Of a stretch of 64,000 bases of DNA, positions 17,819 through 26,902 are shown piece by piece. Source of the stretch: Pseudorhodoferax sp. Leaf265 (GTDB lineage: Bacteria > Pseudomonadota > Gammaproteobacteria > Burkholderiales > Burkholderiaceae_C); the NCBI RefSeq assembly GCF_001422365.1, contig NZ_LMMT01000012.1, positions 64,712 to 128,711 of the forward strand. Direction: 5' to 3'. A program made the position numbers and the translations under genes. Position 1 is the stretch's first letter. Each line of letters starts with the position of its first letter. The notes under the pieces are model-generated. The model ran no database searches. It was not told the DNA's origin and worked only from the letters and a program-made list of their open reading frames with translations.

Positions 17819-18853
17819 ATGAAGCTGTCCCGCCTGACGATTGCCACCTTCAACCTCTACAACCTGAACCTTCCCGGCCTGCGGATCTACACCGGCGCCG
17901 GCTGGACCCAGGAACAGTACGAGCGCAAGATCGCCTGGACGGCCCACCAGCTCAAGCTGCTGGCACCCGACGTGCTGGGCGTGCAGGAACTCTGGCATGC
18001 CGACGCGCTGGCCGCGGCCTTGGACGCATCCGGCCTGGCCGACCAGTACGACATGCTGGTGCCGCCGGACGCGAACGGCACGCACATCGTCTGCGCGGCC
18101 CTGGTGCGCAAGGGGCTGCTGGTGGGGGCGCCCGACTGGATCACCGCGTTTCCCGAGGGCTTCGTGCTGCGCTCCAAGGGCGACGATCCGCAGACGCCGC
18201 AGATCGACGTGAACATCCAGGGCTTCTCGCGCCCGGTGCTGCACTTCACGGTCCTGCCGCGCGACAAGCAGCCGGCCGTGCATGTCTACGTCTGCCACTT
18301 CAAGTCGAAGGCGCCCACGCAGGTGTTCAAGGAAGACTGGTACGACAAGGCCACCTACGGCCGCCACGCCAAGGGCCTCGGGTCGGCGCTGTCCACCATC
18401 CGCCGCACGGCCGAGGCGGCGGCGCTGCGCTTTCTGCTCAGCGCATCGATGCAGGGCAACGACACGCCCGTCATCGTGCTGGGCGACATCAACGATGGCC
18501 AGCACAGCAACACCGCCAACATCCTGACCGAGCAGCCGCGCTACCTGGTCGGCGACTCCGAGGGCGGCGGGGACCTGGCGCTGTACACGGCGCAGACGCT
18601 GCAGGAGTACCGCGACACGCGCGACGTCTACTACACCCATGTGCACCAGGACATCCGCGAATCGCTGGACCACATCCTCGTGAGCCAGGAGTTCTACGAC
18701 AACAGCAAGAAGCGCCTGTGGATGTTCGACGGCCTGGTGATCAACAACGACCATCTGAACTTCGAGGACCACAAGGGTCTCGGGACGAACGACCACGGCA
18801 TCATCCGCGCTGCGTTCAAGTACAGGCCGGTGACGGCGAAGTCACCGGCCTGA
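17819..18853 (+). CDS. Endonuclease/exonuclease/phosphatase-family protein
   Basis: A 344-residue protein with no signal peptide. It has the metal-dependent EEP fold landmarks in order: ATFNLYNLN near residue 10, LGVQELWHADAL (catalytic Glu), VCHFKSKAP, VIVLGDINDGQ, SLDHILVS and the final NDHGIIRA histidine. The family includes DNases, sphingomyelinases and inositol phosphatases; nothing indicates which applies here. Its last codons form one arm of a strong hairpin, and it ends five bases from gdhA on the other strand. Confidence 0.8.
   Translation: MKLSRLTIATFNLYNLNLPGLRIYTGAGWTQEQYERKIAWTAHQLKLLAPDVLGVQELWHADALAAALDASGLADQYDMLVPPDANGTHIVCAALVRKGLLVGAPDWITAFPEGFVLRSKGDDPQTPQIDVNIQGFSRPVLHFTVLPRDKQPAVHVYVCHFKSKAPTQVFKEDWYDKATYGRHAKGLGSALSTIRRTAEAAALRFLLSASMQGNDTPVIVLGDINDGQHSNTANILTEQPRYLVGDSEGGGDLALYTAQTLQEYRDTRDVYYTHVHQDIRESLDHILVSQEFYDNSKKRLWMFDGLVINNDHLNFEDHKGLGTNDHGIIRAAFKYRPVTAKSPA
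18824..18851. terminator. Hairpin between the EEP gene and gdhA
   Basis: A perfect 11-base inverted repeat, AGGCCGGTGAC and GTCACCGGCCT with a 6-base loop, built from the final codons of the EEP gene and placed between two convergent genes. There is only a weak T-rich tail on either side, so it is a candidate bidirectional terminator or 3'-end stabiliser. Confidence 0.5.
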
Positions 18854-18857
18854 GCGT

Positions 18858-20201
18858 TTACAGCACGCCCTGCGCGATCATCGCGTCGGCCACCTTCACG
18901 AAGCCGGCGATGTTGGCGCCGTCCACGTAGCTCACGCTGCCGTCCTTGCGCGTGCCGTGCTTCACGCAGGCGCCGTGGATGCTGCGCATGATCTCCAGCA
19001 GGCGCGCGTCCACTTCCTCGCGCGGCCAGCTGATGCGCATGGCGTTCTGGCTCATCTCCAGGCCCGAGGTGGCGACGCCGCCCGCGTTGCTGGCCTTGCC
19101 CGGCGCGAACAGCACGCCGCGTTCCTCGAACACCTTCACGGCCTCCAGCGTGGAGGGCATGTTGGCGCCCTCGGCCACGCACAGCACGCCGTTGTCGGCC
19201 AGGCGACGCGCGTCCTCGCCGGTCAGCTCGTTCTGCGTGGCGCAGGGCAGGGCCACGTCGACCTTCACGCCCCAGGGCGTCGCGCCCTTCTCGAAGCGGC
19301 CGCCGGCGCGCTTGGCGTAGTCGGCCACGCGGCCATAGAGGTGGTTCTTGACTTCCATGAGCTCGGCCAGCTTCTCGGTCGTGAAACCGTCCTCGTCGAC
19401 CACGGTGCCGCTGGAGTCCGACACCGTGACCACCTTGGCGCCCAGCGCCATGGCCTTCTCGATGGCGTACTGCGCCACGTTGCCGGCGCCCGAGACCGAC
19501 ACGCGCAGGCCGTCCAGCGACTTGCCCTGGTGCGCCAGCATCTCCTGCGCGAAGTACACGGTGCCGTAGCCGGTGGCCTCGGGCCGGATCAGCGAGCCGC
19601 CGAAGGCCAGGCCCTTGCCCGTGAACACGCAGTCGGCGCGGTTGGTCAGCTTCTTGACCATGCCGGCGATGAAGCCGACCTCGCGCCCGCCCACGCCGAT
19701 GTCACCGGCCGGCACGTCGGTGTCGGCGCCCACATGGCGGAACAGCTCGCTCGCGAAAGCCTGGCAGAAGCGCATGACCTCGGCCGGGCTCTTGCCCTTG
19801 GGGTCGAAGTCGGAGCCGCCCTTGCCGCCGCCCATGGGCAGCGTGGTCAGCGCGTTCTTGAGCGTCTGCTCGAAGGCCAGGAACTTCAGGATCGACAGAT
19901 TCACCGAGGGGTGGAAGCGCAGGCCGCCCTTGTAGGGGCCGATGGCCAGGCTGTGCTGGATGCGGTAGCCGCGGTTGACCTGGATCTGGCCGTGGTCGTC
20001 CTGCCAGGACACGCGGAACACCACGATGCGCTCGGGCTCGACCAGCCGCTCCAGCAGGCTCTGCTCCGCATAGCGCGGGTGCTCGGCGATGAAGGGCCAC
20101 AGGCTTTCCATGACCTCGGTCACGGCCTGGATGTATTCGGGCTGGCCGGGGTTGCGCTGGGCGACATGGGCCATGAAAGCGTGGCAATCGGTGTACGGCA
20201 T
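18858..20201 (-). CDS. gdhA: NADP-type glutamate dehydrogenase
   Basis: A 447-residue enzyme, the same length as Escherichia coli GdhA, that aminates 2-oxoglutarate to glutamate using NADPH and ammonium. Visible landmarks are GPYKGGLRFHPSVN, the active-site lysine segment PMGGGKGGSDFDPKGKS, PAGDIGVGGREVGF, GSLIRPEATGYG and the nucleotide-binding VSGAGNVAQYAIEKA. It is a single-gene unit. The 131 bases upstream hold a small palindrome and a 20-base-spaced GGTGCG repeat that may be regulatory. Confidence is high. Confidence 0.97.
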   Translation of the reverse strand: MPYTDCHAFMAHVAQRNPGQPEYIQAVTEVMESLWPFIAEHPRYAEQSLLERLVEPERIVVFRVSWQDDHGQIQVNRGYRIQHSLAIGPYKGGLRFHPSVNLSILKFLAFEQTLKNALTTLPMGGGKGGSDFDPKGKSPAEVMRFCQAFASELFRHVGADTDVPAGDIGVGGREVGFIAGMVKKLTNRADCVFTGKGLAFGGSLIRPEATGYGTVYFAQEMLAHQGKSLDGLRVSVSGAGNVAQYAIEKAMALGAKVVTVSDSSGTVVDEDGFTTEKLAELMEVKNHLYGRVADYAKRAGGRFEKGATPWGVKVDVALPCATQNELTGEDARRLADNGVLCVAEGANMPSTLEAVKVFEERGVLFAPGKASNAGGVATSGLEMSQNAMRISWPREEVDARLLEIMRSIHGACVKHGTRKDGSVSYVDGANIAGFVKVADAMIAQGVL

Positions 20202-20245
20202 GAGCTGATGCAGGGATGGAATAACGTTGGAGGGGCGCCATTCTC

Positions 20246-20259
20246 GTGCATTGATGCAC
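20246..20259. promoter_or_regulatory. Palindrome and GGTGCG repeats upstream of gdhA
   Basis: GTGCAT-TG-ATGCAC is a perfect 6-2-6 inverted repeat about 45 bases upstream of the gdhA start. Further upstream, GGTGCG occurs twice exactly 20 bases apart (20297 and 20317), on one face of the helix. These look like regulator contacts, but no family is identified. Confidence 0.35.
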
Positions 20260-20332
20260 CAACATGGATTTCATGCCTGCTGTCCGTGTGCGAACTGGTG
20301 CGTTGTGCTCCAGATCGGTGCGTCGGCTTGGG

Positions 20333-21031
20333 TCAGATGTCCAACCGCAGCACGGGACTGTGCGCGCCGGAGCAGCAGACCATCATGGTCTGGTTGGCGG
20401 CACGCTCGGCCGGGCCGAGCACGCTGTCCTGGTGCGCGGGCAGGCCGTCGAGCACGCGCGTCGCGCAGGCGCCGCAGATGCCCTGCATGCAGGAATAGGG
20501 CGCATCGATGCCGTTGGCCAGCAAGGTGTCCAGGATGGTCATGCCGGGCGCGACCGGCAGCCGCCGGCCCGAGCGCGCCAGTTCGACCACGAAGCCGCCC
20601 TGCACGGCCGGCGCCTGCTGTGCGGCGAAGCGCTCCAGGTGCACGCGCTCGGCCGGCAGCGCGGCGGTGGCCTGTTCGAAGGCCTGCAGCATGGCCTGCG
20701 GCCCGCAGCAGTAGAAGTGCGCGCCGGCCGGTGCGGCCTGCACGGTGCGCGCGAGGTCCAGGCGCCCGTCGGCCGTGTCACCGAAGTACAGCTGCACCCG
20801 GCCCGGCGCCTGCGCCTGGAGTTCGTCCGCAAAGGCGGCGCGTGCCCGTGCGCGGCAGGCGTAGTGCAGCTCCCACGGCCGGCCCAGTTGCGCCAGCCGG
20901 GCCTGCATGGCGCGCAGCGGCGTGATGCCGATGCCACCGGCGACCAGCACGCTGTGGGCCGCATCCTCGCGCAGCGCGAAGTGGTTGCGCGGCAGGCCGA
21001 TCGGCAGCAGCGTCCCCACCTGCAGCCGCTC
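20333..21031 (-). pseudogene. VanB-type ferredoxin oxidoreductase, N-terminally truncated
   Basis: About 232 residues remain of a phthalate/vanillate O-demethylase oxidoreductase (normally ~320). Present are the end of the flavin barrel (GLPRNHFAL), the NAD domain (HSVLVAGGIGITPLRAMQ, FYCCGPQAMLQAFE) and a C-terminal plant-type [2Fe-2S] domain with CMQGICGACATRVLDG plus a later CCSGAH. Roughly the first 85-90 residues are missing and are replaced by an LtrA-like gene in another frame. No partner oxygenase is nearby. With most of the flavin site gone, the fragment is unlikely to work. The junction falls about 21025-21045. Confidence 0.75.
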
Positions 21032-21033
21032 GC

Positions 21034-21942
21034 GTCCTTGCTCGACGTGCCGAAGTACAGCCACCACATGGCCAGCGTGCCGAGGAAGGTGGCCACCAGC
21101 GCCTGAAGCACCTCGGACGACCAATGCCCTGCGGCGGACAGGCTTGCACCGGTGGCCAGCAAGGTTTCGCCCAACGCGACGATGACGAACATCTGGCAGC
21201 GTTCCGCCAGGTGGCCGCCTTCGATGCTCCAGTCCCGGGTGTTGGAGCGGCCCATGCCCGGCACGGCGAAGCCCACCATCGGTGCGCCGTACTCGCACAC
21301 CACCGCAATGAACCAGAGCAAGGCGCGCGTTTCGTGCTCGGCCAGTGCGCCGGCGATCCAGAACACCGCCGAGACCATGAGCCGGACCAGCATGCGCCGG
21401 TAGTTCGCGGCCAGCGCATGGCCGGACGGCAGCTGCAAGGCGATGAAGGCCGTGCGCCCGACCTGGATGGCCACATAGGACAGCGCGAAGACCATCCCGC
21501 GCTCCCCGAAGGCCTGGGGGAGGCTGGAGGCCATCAACAGACCCAGCAGCATGTTGGCGAAGATGAGACCGCGGATGTGCGGCGTTTCGGGATCGAACCA
21601 GTTCGTCACCCAGGAGGTGTACTGCCAGCCCAGCCAGACGGCGAACCACAGGATCTGCACTTCGATGACGCCGGCGGCCGTGAGGTGGTGCAGCAACTGG
21701 TGGCTGAGCTGCGTGACGGCAAACACATAGACCAAGTCGAAGAAGAGCTCCTCGAACGTCACATGGGCGTGGTGTCCGTCACACTGCCGCAGCAGGGTGG
21801 TGCGCGGAAGCAGCGCTGCCTTGTGTCGCGTGGGCTGGGTGCATGTGGCCTTCCTTGTCGTGTTGGTATGGGCAGATGCCAGTCCATCGACGGTCCTATT
21901 CAGTTCGTTGCCTATGCAATCACGGCAAACGTTTGTCGACAA
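21034..21942 (-). pseudogene. LtrA-like (low temperature requirement A) membrane protein, C-terminally truncated
   Basis: The conserved LtrA pattern begins at RQCDGHHAHVTFEELFFDL and continues through WFAVWLGWQYTSWVTNWFD, SHLP-like helices and HLAERCQMFVIVALGETLL to AMWWLYFGTSSKD, then stops matching. The usual C-terminal third (about 100 residues, with its SDDPGR-type motif and last helices) is gone. Beyond ~21035 the frame is only a shadow of the vanB-like fragment. The only recognisable start is a TTG at 21942 with a nonconserved ~50-residue leader, so the start is uncertain. It lies 11 bases downstream of the helicase gene. Confidence 0.75.
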
Positions 21943-21952
21943 TCCGGCGTCC

Positions 21953-24289
21953 TCAGGCTGCTGGCGTTGTCAGCGGCCACCACGCCGGCAGCAAGGCCCG
22001 CACCGCGCGGCGGGAAAATCGCTCGTCGATGAGCACGACCACGCCCCGGTCCTCGCGTGAGCGGATCACGCGGCCTGCCGCCTGCACCACCTTGCGCAGG
22101 CCGGGGTACAGATAGGCATAGTCGTAGCCGGCGCCGAATGCGTCCTGCATGCGCCGGCGCATCTCCTCGTTGACGGGATTGACCTGGGGCAGGCCGAGCG
22201 TGGCGACGAAGGCGCCGATGAGCCGATCGCCCGGCAGGTCGATGCCCTCGCCGAAGCTGCCGCCCAGCACCGCAAAGCCGATGCCGGCCCCACCGGGCGC
22301 AAACCGGGTGAGGAAGGCCTCCCGCTCGGCCTCGTCCATGCGCCGGGTCTGGCGCCAGTGCGGGATGGCCGGATGCATCCGTGCGAACGCGTTGGCCACC
22401 AGCTCCAGGTAGTCATGGCTGCTGAAGAACGCCAGGTAGTTGCCGGGCTGCGCCAGGTACTGCTGCGCCATCAGTGCGGCAATGGGCGCGGCAGACGCCT
22501 GCCGTTCGGTGAAGCGGGTGGAAATGCTGTCGGCCACGCGCACGCGCAGTTGCTCGGCGGCATAGGGCGATGCGATGTCGACGAAGGGCGTGTCGGCCGG
22601 CAGTCCCAGCGTGTTGCGGTAGAACTCGGGCGGCGCCAGCGTGGCTGAGAACAGCGTGCTGCTCCACGCCGCCGCCAGCCGCGGTGCCAGGAATTCTGCC
22701 GGGATCAGGTTGCGGATGTGCAGTTCGGCATCGTTGCGCCCCGTGCCCCTGCCGGCCGGCAGGCGCGTCACGTCGACCATGGAATGCTGGCCGAAGCTCT
22801 GCACCAGCCGCAGCAGTTGCAGGGCCTCGAACCAGAACGACTGCAGTGCGCCGTCGAGCGGATGCGGCACGCCCGGGGCGGCATCGGCGAAGTAGTCGCC
22901 CAGCGCGGCGGCGGCATTCTGCAGCGCCGTGGCCCAGGCGGCCGGTGGCGCCTCGCGCGTGCTGTAGGAGCGCTCGTCCTCGGCCAGCAGGGCGCGCCAT
23001 TGCCGGTCCAGCCGTTCGAGCGGGCGACGCAGCGCGGCGGGCGCCTCGCGCGCCAGCGCGCGCACCGTGCCGCGCTGCATGCCCGCCGAGTACATCGCGC
23101 GACCGCGGTCGACCAGGTTGTGCGCCTCGTCCACCAGCACGCCCACACGCCATTCGTTCTGCAAGGCCAGCGCGTACAGCATGGCGCTGCCATCGAACCA
23201 GTAGTTGTAGTCGCCGACCACCACGTCGGCCCAGCGCGCCAGTTCCTGGCCCAGGTAGTAGGGGCACACCTGGTGCGCCAGCGCCACCTCGCGCAGTGGG
23301 GCGCGTGCCAGCGGCCCTGCGGCCACCGCCGCGCCGCGGGCCGCCGGCAACCGGTCGTAGAAACCGCGTGCCAACGGGCAGGACTCGCCATGGCAGGCCT
23401 TGTCGAGATGCTCGCAGCTCTTCTCGCGCGCCGTCAGCTCCAGCACGCGCAGCGGCCGGCCCGCGGGCGCGATGCGCGCCAGGGCATCCAGCGCCAGCTG
23501 GCGGCCCGGTGTCTTCGCCGCCAGGTAGAACAGCTTGTCGATGCCCTTGCCCGGGCAGGCCTTGAGCAGCGGGAACAGCGTGCCCACCGTCTTGCCGATG
23601 CCCGTGGGGGCCTGCGCCAGCAAAGGCCGGCCGCGCGCGGCCGCGCGGTACACGGCTTCGGCCAGATCGCGCTGGCCGGGCCGGAACGCCGCGTGCGGAA
23701 ACGCCAGCGCTGCCAGGGCCGTGTCACGCGCCGCACGGTGGGCTTGCTCCTGCGTGGCCCAGGCCAGGAAACGCTGGCATTGCTGCTCGAAGAAGGCCTG
23801 CAGCGCAGCCGCTTCGTGCCGTTCCTCGAACACCGTCTCGCGCTGGCTCGCAATGTCGAAGTACACCAGCGCCAGCGTCAGCGCGGGCAGGCCGCGCTCG
23901 GCGCACAGCAGGGCGCCATAGACCTTGAGCTGGGCCCAGTGCAGGACCCGTTGCTGGGCCGGCTGGCGCGTCAGATCGCCCCGGTGGGTCTTGATCTCTT
24001 CGAGCCGTCGCCGGGCAGCGTCGAAGCCGTCGGCGCGGCCGCGCACCTGCAGCGCGCCGTGGCGGCCCTGCACCCGCACCTCGGCCTCGTAGTCCGCGGC
24101 GCGCCGCCCGGTCACCAGCGCATGGCCGGCGATGCCTTCCAGCGCGGTGGGCGCGGGTGTGAAGCGCAGGTCCAGGTCCCCGGCCTTGGCGGTGAACTCG
24201 CACAGCGCGCGCACCGCCACGGCATACGGAGCCGGCGCTGCAGGCGTGCCGTTCAAGGGCAGCTCAGCACCGTGCCCTGCTGCGTGCAC
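21953..24289 (-). CDS. Rad3/XPD-like (DinG family) ATP-dependent DNA helicase with nuclease-like N-terminus
   Basis: About 778 residues. Residues ~60-110 carry GRADG...LEEIKTHR, which fits the D...ExK active site of PD-(D/E)XK nucleases. The helicase core follows: Walker A APTGIGKT near residue 235, DEAH box VLVDEAHNLVD, and motif V/VI near the C-terminus (GIDLPGDRLIG, QAAGRVIRSREDRG). Four cysteines between motifs Ia and II (SCEH, ACHGESC, QVCPYY) fit an XPD-type 4Fe-4S cluster. It should unwind DNA 5' to 3'. The start is uncertain: ATG 24289 lies within the upstream gene, whereas a TTG at 24256 overlaps that gene's stop. Confidence 0.88.
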   Translation of the reverse strand: MHAAGHGAELPLNGTPAAPAPYAVAVRALCEFTAKAGDLDLRFTPAPTALEGIAGHALVTGRRAADYEAEVRVQGRHGALQVRGRADGFDAARRRLEEIKTHRGDLTRQPAQQRVLHWAQLKVYGALLCAERGLPALTLALVYFDIASQRETVFEERHEAAALQAFFEQQCQRFLAWATQEQAHRAARDTALAALAFPHAAFRPGQRDLAEAVYRAAARGRPLLAQAPTGIGKTVGTLFPLLKACPGKGIDKLFYLAAKTPGRQLALDALARIAPAGRPLRVLELTAREKSCEHLDKACHGESCPLARGFYDRLPAARGAAVAAGPLARAPLREVALAHQVCPYYLGQELARWADVVVGDYNYWFDGSAMLYALALQNEWRVGVLVDEAHNLVDRGRAMYSAGMQRGTVRALAREAPAALRRPLERLDRQWRALLAEDERSYSTREAPPAAWATALQNAAAALGDYFADAAPGVPHPLDGALQSFWFEALQLLRLVQSFGQHSMVDVTRLPAGRGTGRNDAELHIRNLIPAEFLAPRLAAAWSSTLFSATLAPPEFYRNTLGLPADTPFVDIASPYAAEQLRVRVADSISTRFTERQASAAPIAALMAQQYLAQPGNYLAFFSSHDYLELVANAFARMHPAIPHWRQTRRMDEAEREAFLTRFAPGGAGIGFAVLGGSFGEGIDLPGDRLIGAFVATLGLPQVNPVNEEMRRRMQDAFGAGYDYAYLYPGLRKVVQAAGRVIRSREDRGVVVLIDERFSRRAVRALLPAWWPLTTPAA

Positions 24290-24729
24290 AGCTGCCCCTG
24301 CGGATCGACCAGTTGGTTGCCGGTGCGGTTCAGCCGCTGGCCCTGGCTGTCCCAGCAGCCGCCTGCGTCGCAGCGCGCCGCCTGCGAGGGCTGTGGCCGG
24401 GGTGGTGCCGCGGCGGTCGGTGCTGCGGGCGCTGTGGGCGCCGCGGCGGGTGCCGGCGCAGGCACTGGTGGCAGCACGACCAGCGGGCGCTCGGCGCGCG
24501 AGGGCGGTGGGGCATCTGCTTCGGCACGGAAGCAGGCGCGTGCCGCGCGCTGGCGTGCCGCACGCAACAGAACGATGTCGGGTTTCTGCTCGGCCATGAT
24601 GGCGTCGAGCCGCTCGCGAGCGGCCAGGCAGGCGGGCGACTTCAGCGCATCGTCCAGCGACATCGCCGCGGCGCCCATTGCCAGCCCCGCGAGCAGGGGG
24701 GCAACAAGCATCCGGCCACCCGATCTCAT
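24253..24729 (-). CDS. Small exported Pro/Ala-rich protein, function unknown
   Basis: A 158-residue protein with a signal-like N-terminus (VAPLLAGLAMGAAAMS), a helical segment with two cysteines (SPACLAARERLD, AARACFRAE), a proline/alanine-rich linker at ~75-115, and a C-terminal CDAGGCWDSQGQRLNR...CTQQGTVLSC region with four cysteines. That tail resembles the DUF4124/cell-surface type repeats of Burkholderiales proteins. Function is not recognised. Its ATG overlaps the transporter stop by four bases and its end overlaps the helicase start, so it is the middle gene of an operon. Confidence 0.7.
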   Translation of the reverse strand: MRSGGRMLVAPLLAGLAMGAAAMSLDDALKSPACLAARERLDAIMAEQKPDIVLLRAARQRAARACFRAEADAPPPSRAERPLVVLPPVPAPAPAAAPTAPAAPTAAAPPRPQPSQAARCDAGGCWDSQGQRLNRTGNQLVDPQGQLCTQQGTVLSCP

Positions 24730-25979
24730 GGCGCGCTGTCCTTGGGATAGCGCCGCGCGCCCAGCAGGTACAGCGCCGCGCCCACCAGCAGCGTGCCGGC
24801 CGCCACCATCAGCGCCAGCGTGAAACCACGCGCTGGCGAGCCCGACCAGCCGATCAACAGCGCCACCAGCGGCGGCCCCAGCACCTGGCCGATGCCGTAC
24901 AGCGCCGTCAGCAGTCCCATGGTGCTCGCCGCGCTGGCGGGCCGCAGGCGGCGCACCTCCTGCATCGCGAAATAGGTGATGGCCGTGAATGGCAACCCCA
25001 GCAGCAGGCTGCCCAGCACGAAGCCCGGCAAGGTGGGGCTGACCAGGCTCATGGCCACGCCCACGGCCTGCACGCCATGGCACAGCGCCAGCATCCGGCG
25101 CATGTCGCCGCTCAGGGCGACACGCGTGGTGGCCATGGCACCCAGGATCACGCCGACGCCGAAGATGGGCCAGAACAGGTCGAGCCAGACCGAGGCCGGC
25201 AACGCAGCGCGGGCGATCACGGGCAGGAACGTGGCGGTGATGATGTAGCCGAAGCCGGCGCAACCGTAGCCCGCAGCCAGCAGCGCCACCTCGCCACGCG
25301 AAGCCGTGCGTTGCGCGGCGGCCGGGCCGGCCGCCACAGCCACCGGCGGCGCCGGCAACTCGCCGCGTTGCAGCACCGGACGCACCGCGGCCGCCATGGC
25401 AGCGGCTGACGCGCCGAACACCAGCCAGCCCAGCCGCGCGCTGCCGTCCCCGGCCACCACCGCACCGGCGATCAGGCCGCTCAGCACGATGCCCGTGCCC
25501 GGCCCCGCGTAGATCATGCCGCCCAGCGCACCGCGGCCGCGCCGCGCCAGCTGTGCCAGGCACCAGCCCGAGATGTAGACGAAGACGAGGGCGCTGGCCA
25601 CGCCGGCCGCGAAGCGCAGCGCCGGCCACAGCGCTGGCCAGGGCAGGGCCATGGCCAGCGTCAGCACGATGGTGGCGGCGAGGCCGGCCTGCACCATGCG
25701 TGCGGCGTCGGGCGGTGGTGGGTTGCCGAGCCGGCGCCAGAGCCAGGGCTGCAGCGTGCACAGCACTGCGCCGAGCAGGTAGCCGAGATAGTTGGCGCTG
25801 GCCAGCCAGCTGGCACCGGCCAGGTCGATCACGCCGTCGTGCAGCATCATGGGCATCAGCGGCGTGAACGCGAAGCGGCCGATGCCCATGGCCACGGCCA
25901 GGCCCACGGCACCGGCGGCAGCGATGGCCCAGGGGCCGTACGCCACCGGGGCCGGCGCGTCGGATGGAATCGATGACAT
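24726..25979 (-). CDS. YbfB/YjiJ-family MFS transporter
   Basis: A 417-residue membrane protein with about twelve helices. The N-terminal signature AVAMGIGRFAFTPLMPMM is characteristic of the YbfB/YjiJ branch of the major facilitator superfamily. Later family-like segments are GGMIYAGPGTGIVLSGL and LPFTAITYFAMQEVRRL. The branch is widespread but its substrates are mostly unknown; sugar or small-metabolite efflux is often suggested. It is the first gene of a leftward operon and is divergent from the creatininase-family gene across ~98 bases. Confidence 0.87.
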   Translation of the reverse strand: MSSIPSDAPAPVAYGPWAIAAAGAVGLAVAMGIGRFAFTPLMPMMLHDGVIDLAGASWLASANYLGYLLGAVLCTLQPWLWRRLGNPPPPDAARMVQAGLAATIVLTLAMALPWPALWPALRFAAGVASALVFVYISGWCLAQLARRGRGALGGMIYAGPGTGIVLSGLIAGAVVAGDGSARLGWLVFGASAAAMAAAVRPVLQRGELPAPPVAVAAGPAAAQRTASRGEVALLAAGYGCAGFGYIITATFLPVIARAALPASVWLDLFWPIFGVGVILGAMATTRVALSGDMRRMLALCHGVQAVGVAMSLVSPTLPGFVLGSLLLGLPFTAITYFAMQEVRRLRPASAASTMGLLTALYGIGQVLGPPLVALLIGWSGSPARGFTLALMVAAGTLLVGAALYLLGARRYPKDSAP

Positions 25980-26077
25980 AGGGGAATGGGGCAGGGGGCG
26001 GCCGGCATGTTAGCGCCCGGCCCGCGCCGGCGCTGGCCAGGGGGCATGGGCATGGAACACGTTCTAAGATCCCCGCC

Positions 26078-26902
26078 ATGAGCCTACCCTCGCGATTCTG
26101 GTCTGATCTCGGCACGCGCGACTTTGCGCGGCTGGACCCCGCCGCCACCGTGGCCGTGCTGCCCGTGGCTGCCACCGAGCAGCACGGCCCGCACCTGCCC
26201 GTGCGGGTGGACGCGGCGCTGGTCGACGGTGTCATCGCTGCCGCTTTACCGCACCTGCCCGAGGCCCTGCCCGTGCTGTTCCTGCCGACCCAGGCCATCG
26301 GCCGCAGCAGCGAACACGAGCGCTTTCCGGGCACGCTGTCGCTGTCGGCCGAGACCACGATCCGCCTGTGGACCGAGATCGGCGAGTCGGTCGCGCGCGC
26401 CGGCCTGCGCAAGCTGCTGATCTTCAACAGCCATGGCGGCCAGGTGTCCATCATGGACATCGTGGCGCGCGACCTGCGCACGCGCTGCGAACTGCTGTGC
26501 TACCACGCCAGCTGGTACACGCTGCCGCTGGGCGCGGATGTGGAGGGCCTGTTCAACGCAGAGGAACACCGCTTCGGCATCCATGGCGGCGACATCGAGA
26601 CCTCGATGATGCTGGCGCTCGATCCGGCCCGCGTCGACATGGTGCAGGCACGCCATTTCCGCTCCACGTCGCAGGACCGTGCCGCCGCCTACCCCATCCT
26701 GGGCAACGGCAAGACCGCCAAGCTCGGCTGGCAGATGCAGGACTACAACGCCGAAGGCGCCGCCGGCAACGCCGCCAATGCCACGGCCGAGAAGGGCCGG
26801 GCGCTCGTGGAGGCCGCCGGCCGCCAGCTCGCGGCGCTGCTCGGCGAACTGTCCAGCCTGCCGCTCGCCACGCTGGTCGACGCACCGCGGCTGTCCGACT
26901 GA
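26078..26902 (+). CDS. Creatininase-family amidohydrolase
   Basis: A 274-residue cytoplasmic metalloenzyme. Metal-binding landmarks are present in order: AATEQHGPHLPV near residue 33, FNSHGGQ and FGIHGGDIETSMML. The family hydrolyses small cyclic amides or formamides (creatinine, or 3-amino-5-hydroxyimino intermediates in cofactor synthesis). The substrate here is not creatinine with any certainty, as there is no creatinase or sarcosine oxidase nearby. Its TGA is followed directly by the GTG of a MocR-type regulator with no gap, so the two are expressed together. Confidence 0.87.
   Translation: MSLPSRFWSDLGTRDFARLDPAATVAVLPVAATEQHGPHLPVRVDAALVDGVIAAALPHLPEALPVLFLPTQAIGRSSEHERFPGTLSLSAETTIRLWTEIGESVARAGLRKLLIFNSHGGQVSIMDIVARDLRTRCELLCYHASWYTLPLGADVEGLFNAEEHRFGIHGGDIETSMMLALDPARVDMVQARHFRSTSQDRAAAYPILGNGKTAKLGWQMQDYNAEGAAGNAANATAEKGRALVEAAGRQLAALLGELSSLPLATLVDAPRLSD

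Noticed and set aside
20202-20332. A sigma-54 promoter and NtrC sites for gdhA
   Set aside because: TGG and GC elements can be found, but the GG-to-GC spacing is 10 rather than 12 bases and no full NtrC palindrome fits.
20333-21942. An in-frame functional LtrA-VanB fusion protein
   Set aside because: The two conserved parts are in different reading frames and both lack essential regions.
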